A program made the position numbers and the translations under genes. 64,000 nt of DNA, from positions 186,001-250,000 of the forward strand of contig NZ_PZZN01000002.1 of the NCBI RefSeq assembly GCF_003046295.1, read 5' to 3'. This document shows, in pieces, positions 45,508 through 53,616 of the stretch. Every line of letters begins with the position of its first letter. The stretch's first letter is position 1. The DNA comes from Sphingomonas aerolata (GTDB lineage Bacteria; Pseudomonadota; Alphaproteobacteria; Sphingomonadales; Sphingomonadaceae). The notes under the pieces are model-generated. The model was not told where the DNA came from. It worked only from the letters and a program-made list of their open reading frames with translations, and ran no database searches.

Positions 45508-46305
45508 TTATTGCCTTCGAAGAGACCGCATAGCTTGAACGCTATCGCGACGATCCGTTACACTGTTTTCCTTGGTGTTAAGTTTAGTCGCCTCTGTTGT
45601 AATATCCGACTCTTCTAGGAGACTGCTTGATGGCGACACTTTCGTTGGAATTAATCCTACAAAACCGTAAGGGAGGCTAGTTAACAACGGCTCGTCGGCG
45701 GAGGCCTTTGATTTTAAGGCGTGATGCTTGGCGATAGCTAACCTACCAACGCCCGAAGCCTTTCGTTTTGGGCCCTTGTTAATCGGCAGCCGTTGCGCGG
45801 TGCGATTAGTAAATTCCAAACCAGAGGTTTTTGACAATACAGAAGGTGGTTCAGTGGCTCGCTCGACGATCGCAATCTTGCTGAAATCGGTAGGCTGATT
45901 TCTGACCCGTGCGTCGACAACAATATTCGGGCCATTACTCGCGGATTGAGAAGCAACCGCATTTTGCCGTTGAGTCATATCAGTCGTAAGGGCATAAAGC
46001 CCCGTGCCTAATGTCGCGACGACTGTCGCCGTGATCATTGCTGCCCGTCGTGAAGCTAATCGTCTGACTAATAACTTTCTACGCGATTCGCGCGCAATTT
46101 GTGCCAGGCCAATCTTGCCGTCGGATTGGGTCCCATCCCAAATAGGCAATGGTACTTTGTCTCGATGCGCCTCTATTGATGCAGCTCGTGGTGAAGGTCG
46201 AACGCTGTTGCGATTATTTCGCGGTTGCAATTGATCCCAGGGGCCAACAATCTGCCAAAGATCAGCGTCAATCTGTTCATCGGCAAAGGCAACGGGCTTG
46301 GCCAT
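45508..46305 (-). CDS. One-pass membrane protein of unknown function
   Basis: 265 residues from the ATG that shares a base with the preceding stop (TGATG). The N-terminal 85 residues are cytosolic and basic near the membrane (RRKLLVRRLASRR); one helix (AAMITATVVATLGTGLYAL) follows; the long C-terminal part is Ser/Thr/Lys-rich and probably disordered in the periplasm. No family recognised. Last gene of a three-gene operon with a phosphatase and an outer-membrane barrel protein. Confidence 0.6.
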   Translation of the reverse strand: MAKPVAFADEQIDADLWQIVGPWDQLQPRNNRNSVRPSPRAASIEAHRDKVPLPIWDGTQSDGKIGLAQIARESRRKLLVRRLASRRAAMITATVVATLGTGLYALTTDMTQRQNAVASQSASNGPNIVVDARVRNQPTDFSKIAIVERATEPPSVLSKTSGLEFTNRTAQRLPINKGPKRKASGVGRLAIAKHHALKSKASADEPLLTSLPYGFVGLIPTKVSPSSSLLEESDITTEATKLNTKENSVTDRRDSVQAMRSLRRQ

Positions 46306-47168
46306 CAAGCACCGCTTGATAGTGAATGATGAGCATCACATAGACTTGGCGTACTTGAATTTGCTGTTAACGGCGCCATACGGTAAGCCTCAGACGATAC
46401 ACCGTTAGCAGTCGACAGTGTCCAAGTGCTGCAGTTGTCAATTCCCAGTGCGGTCAACTTGTCGGTCGTGTACGCATCGGTATTAATGCCGATGCGGTTG
46501 GGAAGGATAACCGCTTTGTCACCCACCAACGAATGCCCATGAACGACAATGAAGCCGTGTGACATTTTATAATTTAGGAACTCGTCTTCGATCCACATGA
46601 AATCGTCGGGCTCCTGTTCGTCAATTGCAACTCCCGGGCGTATTCCCGCATGGACGAAAAGGTATGGTCCATGTTTATGGTGCAGTGGTAGACGTTGGAG
46701 CCAATCAACAACCTCTTCACCGACAGCTTGGGCGGCGGCCGCCAGATTATCTTTTGTGGCTGGGCCATTTGCAACGTTCGGATGAACGCCCCAGCTCAGC
46801 AGAGTTTCACGTCCGCCAAAATGTAGCCAATGGCCGTAAACGGTCAAATTGCCGCCAAGCGCATCAGCCATCATATCCTCATGGTTGCCCTTCAAGACGA
46901 CAAGGTTATCGTTTGAAGCGGTGATTTGCATGCACCCTTTGATCATTCTGGCGGCGTCGGGGCCCCGATCAATGATGTTGCCGAGCAATACAATCTGCGT
47001 CTTTGCTATCGGCCGAGCGGCGTTATCACGTGCCACCTGCGCTACCAGTCGTCCGAACAGATCAAAGCGGCCGTGAATGTCGCCTATCGCATAAACGCGT
47101 TCGCTATGCTTCACCTGCCCGGTACTGCCGTGTGTCGGTAGCTTATCGGTGTCTATGCACAAAGTCAC
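46305..47168 (-). CDS. PPP-type metallophosphoesterase
   Basis: 287 residues from a GTG that overlaps the upstream stop (GTGA). The metallophosphatase motifs are in order: YAIGDIHGRFD (GDxHG), LLGNIIDRGPD (usual GDxxDRG, here Gly-Asn), LKGNHEDMM (GNHE), FVHAGIRPG and GHSLVG. This resembles bacterial PPP/PrpA-type Ser/Thr phosphatases or diadenosine-tetraphosphatases. The usual metal-bridging Asp of GDxxDRG is Asn in LLGNIIDRG, which might reduce activity. Middle gene of an operon with an outer-membrane protein and a membrane protein. Confidence 0.8.
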   Translation of the reverse strand: MTLCIDTDKLPTHGSTGQVKHSERVYAIGDIHGRFDLFGRLVAQVARDNAARPIAKTQIVLLGNIIDRGPDAARMIKGCMQITASNDNLVVLKGNHEDMMADALGGNLTVYGHWLHFGGRETLLSWGVHPNVANGPATKDNLAAAAQAVGEEVVDWLQRLPLHHKHGPYLFVHAGIRPGVAIDEQEPDDFMWIEDEFLNYKMSHGFIVVHGHSLVGDKAVILPNRIGINTDAYTTDKLTALGIDNCSTWTLSTANGVSSEAYRMAPLTANSSTPSLCDAHHSLSSGA

Positions 47169-48106
47169 CGCCTGGCGGTCGCTCTTGAAACGTCGATCGA
47201 GAGCGCCAAACCGCCGGACGCTGCCGGGGCACCGTCTGAAAGGCCGGCGGTCGCGTATGCCGTCAGGCGGAGTGGGGACCGCGCAATTCTGGTCGATGCG
47301 CCTGCAAATAATTCATGAGCATCGTTAACTAGGTACGTTGCAGCTGATGAATAGTGATACGAGGCCAGTAAATAGCTCTGATGTCCCAATGAGTACGATG
47401 CTCCCGCTGAACCAGCCGGTCCATCGCGTAGATTATATTGCGCTGTATTGCCGAGGAACCGGTAGCTGAGAGACGCAAACGGCGTCACGCGACCTAGCGG
47501 GACGGATACATCGCCGCCTACGGAATAATCGTTTTCTCCGCTCGATAAGCCGCTATCTTTGGTTGCGGTATTAATTTTGGCGCGACCAGACAGCTCGATT
47601 TCAAATGGTATAGCTTTCGGCGCAATCGAATAAGATCCACCTAAAGTAACGTCCCCAAACCCATCCGAGACTATTGACCTCGAAGTCAAGTTGGGCGCTA
47701 CGAGAACCGGTGTAGCGTCGATTCCCGTGAACACCGTCGATCGACTGCGAATACGCATCCAAGGCAAAGAAGCTGAGATGGCCCAGTTGGAAACGCGCAG
47801 CCGTGCTCCTAACGCCGACGTTAAAATTGTGGTGGTCGAGCCGGTGCCGAACTTGCCGCTGGCATAGCTCGTCCCCAAGGAGAGGGAGAGGTCAGTCTGA
47901 CTGTCATCTAATCGCGAGAATGTCTGGGGCACGGTGCTTGGAGAAACCGTTGATGTAGAGGACGATGGCGAGGTAAGACCGGTCGTTTCAAATCGGGCGC
48001 TTTGAAACGCGCCTTCGTTGGCTTCGCGCGATTGCTGGGCTTCAGCTGATGCAACAGCACATACGATTAGGGGCAGGCCGGCGACGACCACCAGCAACTG
48101 CTTCAT
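47165..48106 (-). CDS. Outer-membrane beta-barrel protein
   Basis: 313 residues from MKQLLVVVAGLPL; an upstream ATG adds 10 residues. Signal peptide cleaved near SAEA-QQS. After a Ser/Thr-rich linker come repeated amphipathic strands (DLSLSLGTSYASGKF, RLRVSNWAISASLPWMRI, FGDVTLGGSYSI, HELFAGASTRI), the pattern of the transporter/MetA-pathway barrels of proteobacteria. No terminal Phe; it ends ATARR. First gene of a three-gene operon with overlapping starts and stops, which links an envelope barrel to a phosphatase and a membrane protein. Confidence 0.65.
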   Translation of the reverse strand: MKQLLVVVAGLPLIVCAVASAEAQQSREANEGAFQSARFETTGLTSPSSSTSTVSPSTVPQTFSRLDDSQTDLSLSLGTSYASGKFGTGSTTTILTSALGARLRVSNWAISASLPWMRIRSRSTVFTGIDATPVLVAPNLTSRSIVSDGFGDVTLGGSYSIAPKAIPFEIELSGRAKINTATKDSGLSSGENDYSVGGDVSVPLGRVTPFASLSYRFLGNTAQYNLRDGPAGSAGASYSLGHQSYLLASYHYSSAATYLVNDAHELFAGASTRIARSPLRLTAYATAGLSDGAPAASGGLALSIDVSRATARR

Positions 48107-48485
48107 TCCGCTCTCCCCTGCGCCGGACCGACGCATTTACCTAAATCTTAACAACTAATTAAGTTCCAGATCGCCTAGATTCCAACTCAGCCGCCCTTGG
48201 TTTGCCCGAGGCCTTCGGTCGTGTGTCGCGCTGCCACATCGATGAAAACGTGATCGGACAGTCGCTGTCCTCCTGGTGCACAGGGGAAGCCCGTATCGAT
48301 GGACTGACGATGAAGTCGGGTTCCTGCTTAGCGCTGCCGACCGACGCACGGCAGCGAACGCGATGCGGCGAGACACGGACAGCAGGAACAGGTCAACGGC
48401 GGTGTCACGGTAGGCCCAACAGCTATTGACCCCATAATATATGGTCCATGTACGTAACGTATATTCTAGGTGTGGGGATCAAGCG
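48107..48485. other. Intergenic region with an operator-like inverted repeat
   Basis: No gene seen. TACGT-A-ACGTA (48451-48461) lies 25 bases before the start of the ParD-like antitoxin gene, a fitting place for autorepression by the antitoxin. Confidence 0.4.
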
Positions 48486-48692
48486 ATGGGTTTAGTAAAG
48501 ATCGACGATGAGCTGCACGAGGAGGCCCGCCGCGCCAGCGCCGTCATGTGCCGGTCGATTAACGCCCAAGCCGAGTTCTGGATGAAGATTGGGATGCTCG
48601 CCGAGGCCAATCCCACCATGGCCTTCATCGAAATCGTGAAGGCGCAACTCGCGGAGGCGAACGTCCGCCTCGTCCAGCCAATCGCGGCTTGA
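48486..48692 (+). CDS. ParD-like antitoxin
   Basis: 68 residues from MGLVKIDDELHEEA. The pattern (IDDELHEEARRASAVMCRSI, then QAEFWMKIGMLAEANP) matches the ParD_like antitoxin family, with an N-terminal ribbon-helix-helix-like part. Antitoxins of this type bind operator DNA as dimers and neutralise a ParE/RelE-type toxin. No toxin gene follows; the next frame is a broken NTF2-like gene, so the antitoxin is orphaned, perhaps by the rearrangement at 49083. Confidence 0.7.
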   Translation: MGLVKIDDELHEEARRASAVMCRSINAQAEFWMKIGMLAEANPTMAFIEIVKAQLAEANVRLVQPIAA

Positions 48693-48733
48693 TCGAGCGC
48701 CGTCTACCATCGCGAACACTTGCTAGGACTGAC

Positions 48734-49082
48734 ATGCCCTTTCACGACGAAATCACGGACTTCTTCGGTTGCTACGTCGATGCCTTCGCGCGCGAGGACG
48801 CCGACACGTTAAGCGAGCTATGGGACGAGGTTGGGCTGTTCCCCACCCCCACCGGCAACTTCGCTATGCCGCGATCCGCTTTCCGCGACCATTGCGCCAC
48901 GCTGTTCGATTTCTATCGAGCTCAGGGCGTCGTGCGGCCGGAAGGCGCCCTCATGTCCGCCGACGAGCTGTTCCCGAGCGTTGCTCAGGCCCGCATGGCC
49001 TATCGCATGATGGGTGTCGATGACGCTCCGGTGGCCGAGTGGCACCATGTATACGTTCTACGGCGTACCGATACTTGGCGCG
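48734..49082 (+). pseudogene. Truncated NTF2/SnoaL-like protein gene
   Basis: Starts MPFHDEITDFFGCYVDAF with AGGAC upstream. About 116 residues of an NTF2-like fold are readable (DADTLSELWDEVGLFPTP, AEWHHVYVLRRTDTWRV) and then the frame crosses abruptly into the umuC-derived segment at 49083 and reads nonsense to 49255. Most of the domain is present; the last strand is lost. The fold is used by many small enzymes and stress proteins. Confidence 0.6.
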
Positions 49083-49398
49083 TATTCCTACACCAAGGCC
49101 GGTATCCTGCTCGACGACCTCCTGCCCGAGGCCGAGGGACCGCGAACTCTGTTCGAGGTGGATACGGCGAAGCGCGACCGCCTAATGGGCGCGCTCGACG
49201 CGATCAACGGCAAGTTCGGCACATGGACGGCGGTGACGGCGACGCAGGGCTTTAAGCGGGAGTGGAAGCTGCGATCAGAAATGCGCTCGCCGGCATGGAC
49301 GACCAAGATTGCTGACGTCCCGACGGTCCGCGCATGAAGTTAAGGTGCGAACGGAGCATCGCAACAAACCGTTATCGACTGCCGTTCACTAACGCCCA
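49083..49398 (+). pseudogene. Duplicated 3' end of umuC
   Basis: 316 bases aligning without gaps to 9869-10184: the last 85 codons of umuC ([11 protein letters not shown] to VRA) plus 61 bases after the stop. There are scattered substitutions, mostly silent, so this is not a recent exact copy but comes from a related umuC. Flanked by unrelated sequence on both sides. It lacks the polymerase palm and cannot function. Confidence 0.85.
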
Positions 49399-49517
49399 GA
49401 GCACGAAGCCGCTGCGCGGCAGTGGTGGTGGCGGTTGAGGTAGCGCAGCGGCGCTGAGGTTTGGTTCTGCGGCAGCGGCGGGAGACGATGGAGTTTCTTC
49501 AACGAGAGGAACTCTCC

Positions 49518-50202
49518 ATGGCGACTCTACCCACCGAACAGTCCGTTACGCCGCTGCGCCAGCGGATGCTCGACGACATGGCGATGCGCTCAATGCGGTC
49601 GCGTACCCAGCACGACTATGTCCGCCACGTTCGCGCCTTCGCGGCGTTCCTGCGACGCTCGCCGGAGACCGCGACTGCCGAGGACGTACGGCGCTTCCAG
49701 CTTCACCAGCGCGAGCACGGTGTCGGAGAGGCCGTCATCGGCGCCACGGTATCGGCGCTGCGGTTCCTGTTTGGCGTGACGCTCGACCGGCCCGACCTGT
49801 CGCGCAGGCTGGTCCTCGCGCCTCGTCCCCGCAAGCTGCCCGACGTGCTGAGCGTCGAGGAGGTAGGGCGGCTGCTCGAGGCGGCACCGGGCATCAAGTA
49901 CCGCGCCGCGCTGGGCGTCGCGTACGGCGCCGGATTGCGGGTGTCGGAGGTCGCACACCTCAGAGCCGACGACATCGACAGCAAGCGCATGCTGATCCGC
50001 ATCGAGGAGGGCAAGGGCCGCAAGGACCGTAACGCGATGCTGTCGCCGCAACTGCTTGAACTGCTCCGGCTCTGGTGGCGCGAGGGCAAGCGGCGCAGTG
50101 TCCTGTTGCCGCACGGCTGGCTGTTCCCGGGGCGCAGCTACACCGATCCGATCTCAACCAGACAGCTCCACCGCGCCGTTCATGAGGCTGCCGAGGCGGC
50201 CG
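49518..50202 (+). pseudogene. Truncated XerC-like tyrosine recombinase
   Basis: Starts MATLPTEQSVTPLRQRM after GGAAC. The N-terminal SAM-like domain (TQHDYVRHVRAFAAFLRR) and the first part of the catalytic domain (GVAYGAGLRVSEVAHLRADD, with the first catalytic Arg) are intact. After about 228 residues the frame switches to helicase-derived sequence, so the HxLRH box, second His and Tyr nucleophile are missing. This recombinase type typically accompanies IS91-like elements; no IS91 transposase is seen here. Confidence 0.82.
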
Positions 50203-50802
50203 GGAGGCGAAGGTCGTGGCGCAGGCGATCGTGGCGCACGCCCGCGATCATCCCGAACTGTCGCTCGGCGTTGCCGCCTTCTCTGCCGCCCAGCGTCGAG
50301 CGATCATGGACCAGCTCGAAATCCTGCGGCGCGGTCTTCCGGCGGAGGTCGAGACGTTCTTCCAGATGCATCATTCCGAGCCGTTTTTCGTCAAGAACCT
50401 CGAAAACGTGCAGGGCGACGAGCGCGACGTGATCTTCATCTCGGTTGGCTACGGACCGACGGTCCCGGGCGGTCGCGTGCCGATGCGGTTCGGGCCGCTT
50501 GGCATGGACGGCGGCGAACGGCGGCTGAACGTGCTGATTAGCCGCGCCAAACAACGCTGCGAGGTGTTCGCCTCGATGTCGGACGAGGACATCGATCCCG
50601 ATTTCGCCGGCACCCGCAAGGGCGTGCTCGCCTTCAAGCTGTTCCTCCACTTCGCGCGCACCGGCAAGATGACCATGGCGGAGAGCACCGGCCGCGATCA
50701 CGACAGCGTGTTCGAGGAGCAGGTCGCCAAGGCGCTGCAAGCCAGGGGCTATCAGGTTCATCGGCAGGTCGGCCTCGCGGGCTTCTTCATCGATCTGGCG
50801 GT
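50203..50802 (+). pseudogene. Duplicated central segment of the Hhe-like helicase
   Basis: 600 bases aligning without gaps to 31305-31904 of the big helicase gene, from before the C-terminal helicase motifs to the start of the nuclease domain (GFFIDLAV). Differences are scattered and mostly at third codon positions. The frame (VQGDERDVIFIS, RLNVLISRAK) stays open but ends in unrelated sequence after 50802, so no functional protein is expected. It marks a junction from a second, related helicase gene. Confidence 0.85.
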
Positions 50803-51275
50803 ATGGGAGATAAATACTGGCAATTTCGTATTCCTGAGAGCCCACAGCTCGCAGTTGACCAAGCTGGGTCAACTCGCCGAACGGTATTTCTCGGATGCGC
50901 CCCCACCGCGCTGGTCAAGTTGCGACAGTATGCCAAAATCACGGCGAAGACCGTGTGAAGCGTGACGATGAGTACGTGGAAACGATTGCCTGGCTGAACT
51001 ATACTAATATCGCAAAATGCAAATGTGGCGTAAAAAATCGAACTGTGGTTCATGAAAAACAACCTGAGTTATTGCTAACTCATCAAGAGCAATAAAATGT
51101 TTTCGAAGTAAGCAAAAACTCAGGCACTGAATTGTCAAAAAAGTCTATCTTAACGGATAGCGGCTATTTGACGGATAATGCGGCGTATTTCTCGGCCTTT
51201 TGGGAAAGCATGTTATAGCGCAATCTTAGCTTAAAAGCTTGGTGGACAGAGGCAATTACGCTGCTGCTCCGAACC
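50803..51275. other. AT-richer gene-free stretch
   Basis: About 470 bases, noticeably richer in A and T than the surroundings, with no supported gene. It lies between the recombination scar and the 3' end of the lipoprotein gene. Confidence 0.4.
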
Positions 51276-51929
51276 TTATTTCATCGCTTGCCATCCATCG
51301 CTCATCTTGACCAGAGTAATCGTCGCCTCCTTCGGCTTCGAGGCCGCAGCAATCATTTCCTTTGGCGCGCCTTCGACGAAATTTGTCCCGCTATACGTGT
51401 AGGTGACTTGCGTCATGGTCTGCCCGAAGGCGTCAGCTGGTTCGGTCCAGCGAACGATCTCATCGATCTTGCCGTCGCCAGCACAAACGTTCGGACGTTC
51501 AGGGGAGCCAGCTCGCTTCCCCGCGATGCCGCGGAACATGCCCTTACCTTTATTACTCGGCTCGTACGAGACGACATGGGTAGGTTTGAGAGCGTCGGAT
51601 GAGCCATAGGCAGCTGGTGTAGTTTTCTCCGTGCGTTCGAGAAATCCTTCCTTCGCAGCTGCTTCAAGCATTGAACGCACTTGGTTTTCTGTAGAACCCG
51701 CCCACTGCTCCGCAACGGCACCAATTACGATTGGAAACGCCGGAACGTCTTCAGATGCCTTTTCGGTCAACCGGTATTGTGCAATCGGAAGCGGACGACA
51801 GAAGGCGTTTTTGACTACCGGTTCGATTGCATCCTGAAAGTTATCTTTGCTGGCTGCCTTAGGGTCGGAGCAGGCACTCAGGTTGGCTGAAATTATCAAG
51901 GCAAGTGAAACCGTAATAGCTATGCGCAT
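51276..51929 (-). CDS. Putative lipoprotein of unknown function
   Basis: 217 residues. The N-terminus is a lipoprotein signal: MRIAITVSLALIISANLSAC, with lipobox LSAC and Cys20 as the lipidated residue; Asp is not at +2 (Ser follows), so outer-membrane sorting is expected. The mature part has ITLVKMSDGWQAMK at the end, a small beta-sandwich look. No family recognised. It is 14 bases downstream of the secreted-protein gene on the same strand, so the two form an operon. Confidence 0.65.
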   Translation of the reverse strand: MRIAITVSLALIISANLSACSDPKAASKDNFQDAIEPVVKNAFCRPLPIAQYRLTEKASEDVPAFPIVIGAVAEQWAGSTENQVRSMLEAAAKEGFLERTEKTTPAAYGSSDALKPTHVVSYEPSNKGKGMFRGIAGKRAGSPERPNVCAGDGKIDEIVRWTEPADAFGQTMTQVTYTYSGTNFVEGAPKEMIAAASKPKEATITLVKMSDGWQAMK

Positions 51930-51943
51930 CAGGTGATCCTTCT

Positions 51944-52666
51944 TTAAAATGATGTCTTTGCGCTTTTTGGTGCCGCGATCTCGATGGCTTTGGCCATATC
52001 GGCGCGATAATCATCACTATATCTCATGCCATTACGCAGAGACACTTCATAGTAGGAGTAGTCGGCAGCTATCGCGAGGTATGGAAACTGTTTATTATCG
52101 TAGCTGACGCACTTCTGCTCACCCGGCGAGCAATAAAGGCTCGAGTTTCCGTTATCTACCGTCGGTCGACCGTACTTTGCCTTAACCCCCGACAAGAATG
52201 TGCTTTTTTCCATTCGGTTTGTAGGAAGTCTATACAGTACGCTATTGGCTCGGGCGCCCTGCGGTGTTGCGGAGTACCATACCTCAATGCGCTCACCTTG
52301 CGGCCCGCTTGCCATTGTGAACATTGAAACCTTTGAATTATCGAGCTTCGTTACACCCCGCTCGGCTATTTTATCGGCGACCAGCGCCGACCATGAACTT
52401 TGAATGGGATCGGTTGCCTGCGGCGTAAACCCGCCTGCCTTCAGTGCTGACCTGACCTGCTCGGGCGACATGCCTAGCTTTGCTCCGGCAACGTCGAGAT
52501 TTTCGACAGCCGATCCAAGCGACCTTTTCTCGGTCGATAAAAGCTTACTGAGAAACTTTGGTAACTTGGCGATTGAGTCTGTCTGCGCGTGCGCGACAGT
52601 CCCTGTCGCAATCGACAACAAATTTGCAGTGATTAGAAGCGCATATCGAGCTTTTGAAGATGACAA
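51944..52666 (-). CDS. Secreted protein of unknown function
   Basis: 240 residues from a TTG start that follows GGGAGG seven bases upstream; the ATG at 52723 would place a non-signal sequence ahead. Signal peptide ARYALLITANLLSIATGTVAH, cleaved near AHA-QTD. The mature part contains GAKLGMSPEQVRSALKAGGF, the helical motif of SmpA/DUF-type envelope proteins with a similar EQVR pattern, and VKAKYGRPTVD, typical of periplasmic proteins with that fold. Operon with the lipoprotein gene. Confidence 0.6.
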   Translation of the reverse strand: MSSSKARYALLITANLLSIATGTVAHAQTDSIAKLPKFLSKLLSTEKRSLGSAVENLDVAGAKLGMSPEQVRSALKAGGFTPQATDPIQSSWSALVADKIAERGVTKLDNSKVSMFTMASGPQGERIEVWYSATPQGARANSVLYRLPTNRMEKSTFLSGVKAKYGRPTVDNGNSSLYCSPGEQKCVSYDNKQFPYLAIAADYSYYEVSLRNGMRYSDDYRADMAKAIEIAAPKSAKTSF

Positions 52667-53153
52667 GCAAACCTCCCCGGTTTTTCGGTTAGGCGAATAG
52701 CCTAGATCAGCCATCCCTACCAAAACAATGATATTCTAAGTTAATCGAGCAGCTCTGAGCAGATGTAATCTCATTCGCGTGGACCTGCATCGCATGCTTG
52801 CGCTGGGATAGAGCTAAAGAGGGAGCTCGGCGCTGTTCGCCGGTACCGTACGGTAGTGGAAGCTTCGGGTATCGATAGGCGCATCCGGTCCGACGTAACC
52901 GATACTTATTACACTCCGATCCAGCTATAATAAGAACGAGTTCGCGGGGTATGCGCAGCCGGCATATTCATAATGCCGCCACAAGATAGGTTCAAATCCG
53001 ATGTTGTTTAGCAGGGTACTATCGCTTTGGGATAACCCGTCGTCACACAGTATGAGTGACGCAGGTGGACATGATTTATGTTTCATAAACCGTTGCTAAC
53101 ATACTATCAAAACAATCAGGACCGAGCGATCTTGTGGCAACCGGGGGGCTATT
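52667..53153. other. Divergent intergenic region with a tRNA-3'-like sequence
   Basis: No protein gene seen. 52960-53014 resembles the 3' half of a tRNA: GGCAT-ATTCATA-ATGCC hairpin, then AGG-TTCAAAT-CC and an ending TTTAGCA. The T-stem has a mismatch and there is no 5' half, so it would be a decayed attachment-site copy or chance. Promoters for both flanking operons must also lie here. Confidence 0.3.
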
Positions 53154-53606
53154 TTGCGTCAAATTATCTCAGGGGATAGCGAGACCCGGTCAACGTTGTC
53201 GACGAAGGTTACGGGGAAGTCCGCTCTATCGTCCAGCGAACGACTGCGTCGGGCTCGATCTAATCAATATTGCGCGGCAATTCGCGAGCTGGATGTTGGC
53301 GGGCACTCCATAAGTCCCAAGAGACTTGCTGCAATCAGTGATGCGGTTGCCGCTGAATTTCCAGACGGGCCGGGAAGCTGGCCGTTGGGATGGGTTGGCA
53401 AATGCTATCTCGGTGTCCCGTATGAGGTTCACCTGCTCGATGTCACCGGCCAGATCGTTCAACACTTTAAGGTTGGGGAATCCCTGCCGGATAACATGGA
53501 GCGCGCGCGTCGGCTGGCCGCGTCGGGGCGCTATGTCGTCATCGAGGTATTTTCCGATCGCGTGGTCGCGGTCGCAGCGGACGGCACCACGGCGGTATCG
53601 GCTTAG
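53154..53606 (+). CDS. First gene of Ycf46-like ATPase operon, unknown
   Basis: 150 residues from TTG after GGGGGG. The N-terminal 45 residues are Ser/Arg-rich; the rest looks like a compact alpha/beta domain (LGWVGKCYLGVPYEVHLLDV, VIEVFSDRVVAVAADGTTA). No family recognised and no membrane helix. It ends 10 bases before the coiled-coil gene and so heads the tight five-gene operon that ends with the AAA+ ATPase at 57633. Start codon choice is uncertain. Confidence 0.55.
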   Translation: MRQIISGDSETRSTLSTKVTGKSALSSSERLRRARSNQYCAAIRELDVGGHSISPKRLAAISDAVAAEFPDGPGSWPLGWVGKCYLGVPYEVHLLDVTGQIVQHFKVGESLPDNMERARRLAASGRYVVIEVFSDRVVAVAADGTTAVSA

Positions 53607-53616
53607 AGGAGGGACT

